From positions 53,052 through 117,051 of the forward strand of contig JAJEFO010000019.1 of assembly GCA_022820365.1 (NCBI GenBank): a DNA stretch of 64,000 nucleotides, in the 5' to 3' direction. The first letter of the stretch is position 1. Every line of letters starts with the position of its first letter. The translations under genes were made by a program, and so were the position numbers. The stretch comes from Silicimonas sp. GTDB taxonomy: Bacteria > Pseudomonadota > Alphaproteobacteria > Rhodobacterales > Rhodobacteraceae. Below are positions 15,966 to 23,802 of the stretch, piece by piece. A model generated the notes under the pieces. The model was not told the origin of the DNA. It made no database searches and saw nothing but the letters and a program-made list of their open reading frames with translations.

Positions 15966-17252
15966 ATGAGAGGTTTCAAAACTATCATTTCCGCAGGTTT
16001 CCTTGCGAGTGCGCTTGCGCTTGCGGGCTGCGGAGGCGGCAGCGACGACAACGGCATGGAAGAAATGACGATGGAGATGACGCCGGAAGAGAAGGCCAAA
16101 GCTGAGGCGGAGGCCGCGAACAAGCGGGCCGAGGAAGCTGAGGCCGAACTTGCGGCCGAGCGGGAGCGGCAGGCCGAGGAGAAGCGGAAGGCTGAAGAGA
16201 TGGCCGCCGCTGAGATGGCCGAACAGATGCAGAAAGACGCCATGACGCTTCGCATGGTGTTGGCAGATTACATTGGCCTGACCACTGACGATGGCGAAGC
16301 ATTCACCAAACGTTTCAGGAAGCCAGAAGACTTCAAAGACAAGGACGGCATGGGACGTGAAGCCATGATGGTGATGGGAGAAGCTTTCGAGGATGAATAC
16401 GGCAGTGCCGTGGACACCGACGCAAGCACCAACGACATTCCCGAAATAATGGGCGAACATGCTAAGGCGTCGGTGTTCAGCACATCCGGCATCAAAATGC
16501 ACAAGACCAACGGCAACGCCGACGCACGCGCAGTGTTCACGACATCGGGATCATACCACGGCGTTTCGGGCACCTATACTTGTGTTCCAGCGACCGCTGG
16601 CACTGAATCGTGCCAATCCAATGTCACGAAAGCGACTGGCTTGACGCTGGGTGGAGGCGTATGGACGTTTGAGCCTGGAAATCCCAAGGACAAAGTTAGC
16701 GGATCCGATGGCCTTGAATGGGGCTGGTGGGCTGGAAAGACCGATGGCGCCATTTCCGAAGCGGGCGTATTTTACAGCATGGCCACCACACCACTCTTTG
16801 GAATTGATGCCATCGGCGGAACGGCCACCTACAAGGGAAAGGCGCTTGGCAAGTATGCAATCCATCGCGGTCCGGGTGCCGCCAACGATTCCGGTCACTT
16901 CACCGCGAGCGCAGAACTTAATGCCAACTTCGGCGATTCAATGATCAAGGGTGAGATTTCCGACTTCATTGGTGCTGACGGCAATTCGCGTGATTGGTCC
17001 GTTGAATTGCAGAGCCAGACCATCACGGGCGCAGGATTGTTCCAAGGTGTCGGCACCGAATCCACCGCGCAGGCGATGACCGTCTGGACTATGGGCGGTG
17101 CCAAGGCAGATGCTGCCGGGGAATGGGTCGGTGAGTTCTCCGGCCAATCCGCTGAAGGCTACACTCCGTCAACCGCTGCTGGTGCGTTCGAGGCCGAGTA
17201 CGGGAACATCGGCAACATGATCGGTGCTTTCGGCGCGGAAATGGACAACTGA
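15966..17252 (+). CDS. Surface lipoprotein with coiled coil and TbpB-like beta-barrel C-terminus
   Basis: Start at ATG 15966 (AAGGATG upstream), 428 residues. A lipoprotein signal with lipobox LALAGC is followed by a Gly/Met/Glu linker. A charged coiled coil (KAEAEAANKRAEEAEAELAAERERQAEEKRK) comes next, and then a Gly-rich beta region ending YTPSTAAGAFEAEYGNIGNMIGAFGAEMDN. GEFSG and the AAGAF-A box are typical of the eight-stranded barrel of transferrin-binding-protein-B-like, Slam-dependent lipoproteins. No Slam translocator is nearby. It follows the porin by 67 bp and ends at a strong terminator, so the two form a self-contained cargo operon. Confidence 0.8.
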   Translation: MRGFKTIISAGFLASALALAGCGGGSDDNGMEEMTMEMTPEEKAKAEAEAANKRAEEAEAELAAERERQAEEKRKAEEMAAAEMAEQMQKDAMTLRMVLADYIGLTTDDGEAFTKRFRKPEDFKDKDGMGREAMMVMGEAFEDEYGSAVDTDASTNDIPEIMGEHAKASVFSTSGIKMHKTNGNADARAVFTTSGSYHGVSGTYTCVPATAGTESCQSNVTKATGLTLGGGVWTFEPGNPKDKVSGSDGLEWGWWAGKTDGAISEAGVFYSMATTPLFGIDAIGGTATYKGKALGKYAIHRGPGAANDSGHFTASAELNANFGDSMIKGEISDFIGADGNSRDWSVELQSQTITGAGLFQGVGTESTAQAMTVWTMGGAKADAAGEWVGEFSGQSAEGYTPSTAAGAFEAEYGNIGNMIGAFGAEMDN

Positions 17253-17282
17253 TCTGATCTAAAATCAGGTCGCAAACGACAG

Positions 17283-17314
17283 GCCCCGGCGTTAACGCGC
17301 CGGGGCTTTTCTTT
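17283..17314 (+). terminator. Rho-independent terminator after the lipoprotein gene
   Basis: GCCCCGGCG-TTAACG-CGCCGGGGC (perfect 9-bp stem, 17283-17306) is followed by TTTTCTTT. It closes the porin-lipoprotein operon. Confidence 0.92.
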
Positions 17315-17374
17315 GGCCGGGATGGGCCGTCAACCGATTACGCAATTCGCCATTCGTTCGATGCAGATGTAAAG

Positions 17375-17637
17375 GCCATGTCCCTGCGCACCGGGGGAAC
17401 CGTTTTCATGATTTCACTCATTCTGATGATTAGAGCCATGTCCTTGCGCTCGCGGGAGAACCTGTTGCCGATTTGCAATTCTTGTACCACCATAGGCCAT
17501 GTTCCTGCGAGCACGGGCGAAAAGGTTCTGTGTCCGGGGCCATGTCCCCACGCGCACCGGATGTTGCATTTGCCATGTCTCCATACGCGCGAGTGTTTGA
17601 GCGTTGCCATGCCCCCACAAGCACCGAGGAGCCTCTG
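17375..17637. repeat. Six degenerate GCCATGTCCC... repeats directly behind tnpB
   Basis: Units begin with GCCATG at 17375, 17435, 17496, 17539, 17572 and 17606. The first three share a ~32-bp pattern GCCATGTCCyTGCG, then CGGG-rGAA, then GTT, and are separated by unrelated 29-bp spacers, a 60/61-bp period. The last three lie 43, 33 and 34 bp apart with almost no spacer. A further eroded unit may lie near 17651. The block begins ~30 bp beyond the tnpB stop and fills the gap to the terminator. It resembles neither a transposon terminal inverted repeat nor a standard CRISPR (repeats too divergent, no cas genes). Confidence 0.75.
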
Positions 17638-17667
17638 GCGCACAAGTCACTATGCTTCCCCACGTTC

Positions 17668-19020
17668 CTAAGACCTCCGTTTCCCACCGCCGTTGTCGCG
17701 GTTCTTCGATGCGCGCATGGTGGCCGGTCCAGACGGACTTGCGATGGCCGTTTGGGCGCCTTGCGATCCAGGACCGCGTGACGCTTGACGAGGCGCCATG
17801 GCGCGCCCCGGTAGTGCGCGAAACAGGATGTTTCGCGCTGCATTCAGGTCGGCATTTTCCGTGTGCCCGCAATCGCGGCACACGAAACCCGCCCGTGATT
17901 TTCCCTTTCTCTCGCTCACCGACCCGCAGGCGAAGCACGGAATGGCCGCGTCATCCAGGTCGACCGCGATGACAGTGCCGCCGCGACGTGCGGCCTTGTA
18001 TTCGAGCATCTGCCTGATCTGGTACGGCGCGACGTTCAGAATCCAGCGGTTGGCGTCGGCCTTTTCCTGCACCAACTTTCCGGGCTTCCAGCGAGTGCCT
18101 TTCGCGCTGGCCGTCAGGTCCTTGATTTTCGTGTCCTCGATGGCGATGACGGAGTGTTCACGGACAATCTTGGTCGTGAACTCATGAGCGCGCCCCTTGC
18201 GCCGAGCCGCCTGCTTCCGCTTGGTCGCGGCCAGCCTTGCCACGCGCTTACGGCGGCGGTTCGACCTCCGCTTGCTCCGGCTCACCTTCTGCTGTTCACG
18301 CTTGGACTTTTCCTCCAAGACTTCAAGTCCGAAATCCGGTTCCATGCACGTCCCGTCCGAAAGCGTGATCGGCGCATTGACGCTCCACTCAACCCCAATG
18401 GCGCTGTCGCAGTCAGGCGCAATCTCGCGCTCGCCCTGATCGCACGTAAGGCACACGTACCACCGATTGCCTTCCTTCGTTATCGATGCCTGCCCGAACC
18501 GGCCATGCGGCTTCATGTGCCGGTTGTAGGCAATGCGCCCGATGCGGGGAAACTTCACGCTGTTCCTGCCGAAGACCACATTGGCATGGCTCGCATGCCA
18601 ACATTGGAAACGGAGGCTGTTGTTCCGGGCGCGAGTCCGTGCGGTCGGATACCCACCCTGCTTCTTGAAGAACCGATCAAACGCCTTGTCCAAGTCCTGG
18701 AGCGCGATCTGGCGGCACACGGACGGAAGGTCTGTTAGCCAGGCAAGGTCCGGGTCGTCGGCCAGAATGCGCCAGCCAACTTCGGAGTCCTGGATTATCA
18801 CGTCATCCGTCTTCTTGCCGCAGCCCCTGAAGATCGAGGGACGGCCATGCAGGTCCGTGCCCTTGCGCCGCCCGTAGGTCTCTCGCTGCTCAAGCGCGGC
18901 ATTGTAGACCCACCGTACGGCCGCGAACCACTGATCGAGCTGCGCCGCCTGATCCTCGGTCGGATGCAGGCGGAACTTGTAGGTCTTGAAAATTCGCGCC
19001 GTTTCCATGCTTGCGGTCAT
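17668..19020 (-). CDS. tnpB: TnpB-like RNA-guided nuclease (IS605/IS607 family) with altered RuvC-I residue
   Basis: From ATG 19020 the protein has 450 residues, within the TnpB range. The N-terminus (FKTYKFRLHPTEDQAAQLDQWFAAVRWVYNAAL) is the standard TnpB opening. The RuvC domain has E295 in VIAIEDTKI (second acid), D391 in ADLNAARNIL (third acid) and a zinc ribbon CFAC...CRDC (C362, C365, C381, C384). The first acid is replaced: the usual GIDLG reads GVEWS, so E211 (18388-18390) stands where Asp belongs. The basic C-terminal tail is present. No TnpA or IS end was found. The gene faces left inside the prophage cargo block and is followed by a repeat array where a guide RNA would be encoded. 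Confidence 0.92.
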   Translation of the reverse strand: MTASMETARIFKTYKFRLHPTEDQAAQLDQWFAAVRWVYNAALEQRETYGRRKGTDLHGRPSIFRGCGKKTDDVIIQDSEVGWRILADDPDLAWLTDLPSVCRQIALQDLDKAFDRFFKKQGGYPTARTRARNNSLRFQCWHASHANVVFGRNSVKFPRIGRIAYNRHMKPHGRFGQASITKEGNRWYVCLTCDQGEREIAPDCDSAIGVEWSVNAPITLSDGTCMEPDFGLEVLEEKSKREQQKVSRSKRRSNRRRKRVARLAATKRKQAARRKGRAHEFTTKIVREHSVIAIEDTKIKDLTASAKGTRWKPGKLVQEKADANRWILNVAPYQIRQMLEYKAARRGGTVIAVDLDDAAIPCFACGSVSERKGKSRAGFVCRDCGHTENADLNAARNILFRALPGRAMAPRQASRGPGSQGAQTAIASPSGPATMRASKNRDNGGGKRRS

Positions 19021-19138
19021 TTTCGGAACTGCCTGACACAGCGGGTTCGATTGCGGCAAGCTAGACAGGCGTGAACCCGGCTGTAAAGCGGAAAAATCTG
19101 AACTCAAATGCCATGATTGACGACAATCAATCAGCCAA

Positions 19139-19179
19139 TTGATATTTGTCAATTGACCATATAGTTACACTTGCAACTA
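19139..19179 (+). promoter_or_regulatory. Promoter with 18-bp palindrome upstream of the terminase operon
   Basis: TTGATA (19139-19144) and TAGTTA (19162-19167) are spaced 17 bp. The -10 element is the start of the near-palindrome TAGTTACACTTGCAACTA (19162-19179), placing an operator on the promoter. The reverse complement of this site matches the site at 23767-23784 at 16 of 18 bases. Confidence 0.6.
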
Positions 19180-19201
19180 ATTTGCGGAGGGATTTGTCCG
19201 C

Positions 19202-20755
19202 GTGGCAGGTGGAGCGTCCGGCAATTTGTCGCGGGAAGACAAGGCTCGTGCGGCGGAGCTTCTCATGGAGAAGTTGCGGCGGAACGCGCACCGGGATTTG
19301 CTGAGCTATGCGCAGTACATGATCCCGAATTACCGGGTGAATCACCATCATGAGAAGATTGCTCAGGCGTTGATGGATTGCGAGGCGGGTCTGATCGACC
19401 GTCTGATGATCACGACGCCGCCCCGGCATGGGAAGTCACTGTTGGCGAGCGTGATATTCCCCGGCTGGTACATGGGCCGGAATCCAGGCAACGAGGTCAT
19501 TGCCGCCGCGTATGGCAAGGAGTTGATAAGCGGGTTCGGGCGTCGTTTGCGGAACATGGTTCGGGACGAGCGGCAGTCAGACATATTCGGGCCTGAGGCG
19601 GCATTGAGTCCGGAGAGCCGCGCCCGTGACATGTGGCTCACGAATGCTGGGGGCGTTTACCGGGCCTCTGGCGTAGGCGGCGGCATCACCGGCTTTGGGG
19701 CGCACGCCGGGATAATAGACGATCCTGTCAAGAGCATCGAGGAGGCGGACAGCCCGACGGTTCAGCGGGCGAACTGGCTTTGGTATCAGACGGACTTTTA
19801 CAGCCGGATCATGAAGGGCGGTTTCATCGTCGTCATCCAGACGCGATGGCACGAGGAGGACCTGGCGGGGAAGCTGCTGGAGGCCGAGGAGGAGGGCGGC
19901 GACGTTTGGCACAAGGTGCACTTTCCGGCGATCAACGAGAAGGGGGAGGCGCTTTGGCCGGATGAATACCCCGTAAAGCACTTCGACCGGATCAGGGCGC
20001 TGCCGGACATGACGGCCCGCATGTTCAACGCCTTGTATCAGGGCAATCCGCTTCCCGAGGAAGGGAACCTATTTCAGGACAGTTGGTTCAAGACCTACGC
20101 GAAGATGCCGGACACGGGGCGGATGCGTCTGTACGGGGCTTCTGATTATGCGGTGACGTATGGGGGCGGGGACTACACGGTGCACGCGGTTGTCGGCGTT
20201 GATTCCGAGGATCGGATCTGGGTTCTGGATTTGTGGCGTGCGCAGGAGTCGTCGGACGTTTCGGTGGATGCGCAGCTATTGCTCATGGACAAGTGGAAGA
20301 CGCTGATCTGGGCCGAGGAGAGCGGGCAGATATTGAAGTCGATCGGGCCGTTTCTTCAGAAGCGTCAGCGGGAGTTGAAGGCGTGGGGCGCGCGGCGGCA
20401 GTTTTCGAGTGCGTCGGACAAGGCGCAGCGGGCGCAGTCGTTCGTGGCGGCGATGGGTTCCGGTCGGGTTCTGTGGCCTGCGCACGCGCCGTGGTATCCG
20501 GCGTTGAAGGCGGAATTCCTGAAATTTCCGGTGGGCCGGAACGACGACCAGGTTGACGCGTTCAGCCTTGTCGGTCGCCTGATCTCATCGATGGCGTCTG
20601 GCGTTGAGAAGCCGGGGCCTGCGGAGGCGATGGCGGCATTGCGGGTTGGGGGCGGGGCGTTGCCGCCTGGCCTTCGGGATTTCACGTATGGGGAGGTTGC
20701 TGCGGACACGATGCGGCGGAACAAGGCGCGGCGGCGTCAGATGCAGTATGCTTGA
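19202..20755 (+). CDS. terL: Terminase large subunit
   Basis: The 517-residue packaging motor starts at GTG 19202 after GGAGGG. The ATPase has Walker A TTPPRHGKS (K78), Walker B GIIDDP (D173-D174) preceded by the GGGITGFGAH loop, and a coupling motif near TRWHEEDLAGKL. The C-terminal RNase-H-like nuclease begins around residue 315 with YGASDYAVTYGGGDYTVHAVVGVD and continues to the acidic site near NDDQVDAFSL. It cuts concatemeric phage DNA and pumps it into the prohead. It opens the rightward late region, behind a promoter with the TAGTTRCA-type palindrome. Confidence 0.95.
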   Translation: MAGGASGNLSREDKARAAELLMEKLRRNAHRDLLSYAQYMIPNYRVNHHHEKIAQALMDCEAGLIDRLMITTPPRHGKSLLASVIFPGWYMGRNPGNEVIAAAYGKELISGFGRRLRNMVRDERQSDIFGPEAALSPESRARDMWLTNAGGVYRASGVGGGITGFGAHAGIIDDPVKSIEEADSPTVQRANWLWYQTDFYSRIMKGGFIVVIQTRWHEEDLAGKLLEAEEEGGDVWHKVHFPAINEKGEALWPDEYPVKHFDRIRALPDMTARMFNALYQGNPLPEEGNLFQDSWFKTYAKMPDTGRMRLYGASDYAVTYGGGDYTVHAVVGVDSEDRIWVLDLWRAQESSDVSVDAQLLLMDKWKTLIWAEESGQILKSIGPFLQKRQRELKAWGARRQFSSASDKAQRAQSFVAAMGSGRVLWPAHAPWYPALKAEFLKFPVGRNDDQVDAFSLVGRLISSMASGVEKPGPAEAMAALRVGGGALPPGLRDFTYGEVAADTMRRNKARRRQMQYA

Positions 20756-20765
20756 TTTGGGATTT

Positions 20766-20789
20766 GTGATCACGTATGTTTGTGATCAC
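20766..20789. repeat. Paired GTGATCAC palindromes
   Basis: GTGATCAC occurs at 20766-20773 and 20782-20789, 16 bp apart, in the 52-bp gap between the terminase gene and the next small gene. It may be a small operator or an RNA hairpin, since the two copies can pair. Confidence 0.45.
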
Positions 20790-20807
20790 ATTTAGAGGAG
20801 TCGTGAG

Positions 20808-20945
20808 ATGGAACCGATTTTGTGGATGATTGGAGGGGCTGTCACATGGTCAGTCATCAAGCAGGCAGTTTTTTGGCTCGCCTTGAAAATCGCCTCGGAA
20901 AGCACCTTGGGCAAGACAGATGAAAACGGCTTCGCCACTGTGTAA
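20808..20945 (+). CDS. Small membrane protein, 45 residues
   Basis: ATG 20808 after AGAGGAG. The product MEPILWMIGGAVTWSVIKQA, followed by VFWLALKIAS, is a single hydrophobic helix rich in Trp with a short polar end (ESTLGKTDENGFATV). The stop TAA overlaps the portal ATG by one base. Its place between terminase and portal and its size leave open a holin-like or assembly role, but nothing proves it. Confidence 0.6.
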   Translation: MEPILWMIGGAVTWSVIKQAVFWLALKIASESTLGKTDENGFATV

Positions 20946-23011
20946 TGCCTGAAAATTCATCATCTGTCGGCGTTGAAAGCCCGAAGGACTTTGGCACGAA
21001 AGTGTCTTGGTGGAATGCCGAGCTTGAGACGGCGGAGAAGGCCACAAGGTCGTGGCGCGAGGACGCGCGGAAGATATCGAATCGCTACACGCTTGAGTCT
21101 CGGAAAGAGGCGGCGGGGATTTTTGACGATTACATTCAGGGCCGGTTCAACATCCTGTGGTCGAATGTCGAGATCATGCGGACGGGCGTGTACGGCCGCG
21201 AGCCGATTCCGGTGGTCAAGCGGATGCACAGGGATCCTGATCCTGTTGCACGGCTTTCGTCCGAGATGCTGGAACGTGCGCTGAAGACGGAGATGGAGCG
21301 GGACGAGCGGCTGGGCTGCGGCCTGGACGACGTGCTGATGCGGTCGACGCTTGACCTGCTGTTGACCGCGCGCGGGGTCGCGTGGGTCCGGTATGAGCCG
21401 GACATGGAGGGGGCGACGGTCCTGGACGAGAGATGTCCGGTGGATTTCGTGACCTGCGGGCGGTTTCTGCATTCTCCGAAGGCGAATTGGGCCGAAGTCG
21501 TGAAGGACGGCTGGGTTGCCCGCACGGTCGACATGACGCGGGAGGCGGGGGTTGCAAGGTTCGGTGATGTCTTCGAGCAGGTTCCGCTGAAGGAGCATGG
21601 TGGCGCGAGTCCGGATGATTCGCTTGATGACGGCTATGCCGAGGCCGTTGGCCGCGCTGCCGTTTGGGAAATATGGGACGCGAAGACGCGGCGGGTGGTC
21701 TGGATTTCGCGGGACTGGCAGGATCGGGTTCTTGACGAGTTGGAGGACCCGCTTGGCCTGGAGGGCTTCTTTCCGTGCCCGAAGCCCGCGTTCGGGACGA
21801 TGGGCAACGACAAGCTGTGCCCTGTGCCCGATTACCTTCAGTATTCGCGGCTTGCGGAGGAGCTTGACGAGCAGACGGGCCGGATCGACCGGCTGACGAA
21901 GGCGTTGCGGGCGAAGGGGTTCTATGACGGCTCTTTGGAGGGCATCGAGAATCTGCTGGCCGATGACAATGACGTGATGGTCAAGGTCGACGGGATGCAC
22001 GAGCTTTTCGGCAAGGGGTCCGGGGGCGGTCAGGTCACGGGAGTCGTGCAGTTTTTGCCGATCGCCGAGATCGCGAAGGTGTTGATCGGCTTGTACGATG
22101 CCCGCGACCGGACGAAGGCGACGTTGTACGAGGTCAGCGGGATATCGGACATTCTGCGCGGAAGCGTGGACCCGCGTGAGAAGCTGGGCCAGAGCCGGAT
22201 GAAGTCGCAGCACGCGGGGCAGCGGATCGAGACGAAGAAGCGGGTGATCGAGACGTTTGCCCGCGACCTGATTCGCATGAAGGCGGAGATCATCTGCGAG
22301 CACTACGACCCTGAGCGGATTCGGGCGCTGTCCGGGTTCGACTACATGCCGCAGGTCATTCAGTTGCGTCAAAGCGACCCCAACGCGGTCGAACAGGTGT
22401 TTGCGCGGGCGCTGTCGCTCTTGCGGGACGAGAAGACGCGGGGGTTCCGTGTCGAGATCGAAACGAACAGCACGGTTCTTGCCGACGATGCCGAGGAGAA
22501 GGAACAGCGAATCGAGTTCCTGAAGGCGACGGGCGAGTTTCTTGGGCAGTCGCTGCCGGTGATGAAGGAGGCGCCTGAGATGGCGCCGATTCTGTCGCAG
22601 ATGCTTCTGTTTGCCGTCAGGAGCTTCCGTTCGGGCCGTCAGCTTGAGGGCGTGTTCGAGGAGACCATTCAGCGGCTGCAGCAAGGGCAGGGCCAGCCTG
22701 GCGAGAGCGAGCGTCAGGCGCAGGTGCAGGGCGAGCAACAGCAGCAGTCGGCGCAGATCAGGCAGGCCGAGATGCAGGCGAAGATGGCGCAGTTGCAGGC
22801 GACCACGCAATCGAAGGCGAACGACGCGCAACTGAAGATCGCGACGACGAAGGCGCAGGCCGAGGCGGAGGTGCAGAAGGCGGAGCTTGAGATTGCGGTC
22901 GAGCAGGCGAAGGCGCAAGCCGAGATTTTGAAGATGGAGGCCGAGCTTGAGAAGGCGCGGAAGGAGCTTGAAATGAAGGAGCGGGCAGCGATGACGGAGG
23001 TTGCGGCATGA
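20945..23011 (+). CDS. Portal protein
   Basis: 688 residues, the size of P22/podovirus-type portals. It begins with a helical WWNAELETAEKATRSWREDARKI region, then FNILWSNVEIMRTGVYGREPIPVVKRM and a central body with LYDARDRTKATLYEVSGISDILRGSVDP, a motif seen in podovirus portals. The last ~130 residues are a Gln/Ala/Glu-rich coiled coil (barrel extension). Twelve copies form the vertex through which DNA enters and leaves. The ATG overlaps the upstream small gene and the stop overlaps the next gene, so it is part of a tight late operon. Confidence 0.9.
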   Translation: MPENSSSVGVESPKDFGTKVSWWNAELETAEKATRSWREDARKISNRYTLESRKEAAGIFDDYIQGRFNILWSNVEIMRTGVYGREPIPVVKRMHRDPDPVARLSSEMLERALKTEMERDERLGCGLDDVLMRSTLDLLLTARGVAWVRYEPDMEGATVLDERCPVDFVTCGRFLHSPKANWAEVVKDGWVARTVDMTREAGVARFGDVFEQVPLKEHGGASPDDSLDDGYAEAVGRAAVWEIWDAKTRRVVWISRDWQDRVLDELEDPLGLEGFFPCPKPAFGTMGNDKLCPVPDYLQYSRLAEELDEQTGRIDRLTKALRAKGFYDGSLEGIENLLADDNDVMVKVDGMHELFGKGSGGGQVTGVVQFLPIAEIAKVLIGLYDARDRTKATLYEVSGISDILRGSVDPREKLGQSRMKSQHAGQRIETKKRVIETFARDLIRMKAEIICEHYDPERIRALSGFDYMPQVIQLRQSDPNAVEQVFARALSLLRDEKTRGFRVEIETNSTVLADDAEEKEQRIEFLKATGEFLGQSLPVMKEAPEMAPILSQMLLFAVRSFRSGRQLEGVFEETIQRLQQGQGQPGESERQAQVQGEQQQQSAQIRQAEMQAKMAQLQATTQSKANDAQLKIATTKAQAEAEVQKAELEIAVEQAKAQAEILKMEAELEKARKELEMKERAAMTEVAA

Positions 23012-23283
23012 GATATCCTCGCAAGATCATAGAGAACGACGCTTCCAAGAAATGGTGGGAGATCAGTTTCAGGCGAACGGAAGACACGGGGCAAATTCCG
23101 GACCCGGACCATATCAAGGCTGACTTCATCGAACTGATGAGTCGGGACGATTACATTTTCATGAATCATCAGAAGAAAGATGACCAGGACAACAAGGATG
23201 GGGACCGTCTTGTGGCGATTGTTCCGCGTTCGGTCGTTTCGTGCATCACTCCTTCGCTCCACCCTTACGGTCGGGACGAATGA
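23008..23283 (+). CDS. Hypothetical protein downstream of portal, 91 residues
   Basis: The start overlaps the portal stop by 4 bp (ATGA), indicating coupling. The sequence is polar, acidic in the middle (MNHQKKDDQDNKDGDR), with a WWEISFRRTED strand near the start. No family was recognised. It ends by a 4-bp overlap with the next gene. Confidence 0.65.
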   Translation: MRYPRKIIENDASKKWWEISFRRTEDTGQIPDPDHIKADFIELMSRDDYIFMNHQKKDDQDNKDGDRLVAIVPRSVVSCITPSLHPYGRDE

Positions 23284-23684
23284 GGGAAGTGTGGGTTTAC
23301 GACAAGGACTTCGGGATGATGGTTCCGAAGCGGGAGTCGCGTCATCACAACCGGTATCATGAACTGTCGAACCCGGACATTCCGACGCCGATGGTGATGG
23401 GGGATTGCTATCACACGAACCCGGTGCAGTCGCCGGTTGACGGGAGGCCGCTCGATTCGCGGGCTGCGCTTCGCGAGCACAACAAGCGGAACGATGTCAT
23501 TGATGTCGGGAACGACCAGGCGGCGATCCGTCCGGTCAAGCGCGAGTACGACATGGCGGACCTGGAGCGGGATCTTGTGGACGCTTATGACAAGATCGAC
23601 CAAAACAATCCCGAGGCGCTTGCGGCGGTGGAGCGGTCCAAGAACGCGCCCGCGCCCGACATGAGCGACGTGAGAATCCTGTAA
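23280..23684 (+). CDS. Conserved-type phage head protein of unknown role, 134 residues
   Basis: ATG 23280 overlaps the preceding stop. The protein starts MREVWVYDKDFGMMVPKRE, then has a PVDGRPLDSRAALREHNKRNDVIDVGND segment. This is the pattern of small proteins often found between portal and scaffold genes in short-tailed phages (GK-x-YDSKS...AGCEIVGN-like), whose role is unknown. The C-terminus is helical and acidic. It ends the terminase-portal operon; a new promoter follows. Confidence 0.65.
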   Translation: MREVWVYDKDFGMMVPKRESRHHNRYHELSNPDIPTPMVMGDCYHTNPVQSPVDGRPLDSRAALREHNKRNDVIDVGNDQAAIRPVKREYDMADLERDLVDAYDKIDQNNPEALAAVERSKNAPAPDMSDVRIL

Positions 23685-23728
23685 AACAAGTCGGTTCGCG
23701 GCGCGCTTGATAAAAATCAAGTGAGTGG

Positions 23729-23784
23729 TTGACAAAAGGCAATCTGTTGCTGATGCTATGTTCCATTAGTTGCATTTGTAACTA
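23729..23784 (+). promoter_or_regulatory. Promoter region with second copy of the 18-bp late palindrome
   Basis: TTGACA lies at 23729-23734 and a weak -10 (GATGCT, 17-bp spacing) at 23752. TAGTTGCATTTGTAACTA (23767-23784) follows, 19 bp before the scaffold ATG. Together with the copy before terL it defines a shared late-gene control site. Confidence 0.6.
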
Positions 23785-23802
23785 TTTAGCAGAGGCCCGC
23801 CG

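Noticed and set aside
15882..16502. 206-residue frame opposite the lipoprotein coiled-coil region
   Set aside because: It is the antisense of a repetitive Glu/Ala/Lys stretch, which creates Leu/Phe-rich artefact sequence.
17375..17637. Genuine CRISPR array
   Set aside because: Repeats are too different from each other, only three units have equal spacers, and no cas gene is in the window. It is reported as a degenerate repeat array instead.
20960..22918. 652-residue frame opposite the portal gene
   Set aside because: It is Arg/Leu-rich with no domain and runs exactly antisense to a clear portal protein, a common effect of high-GC codon bias.
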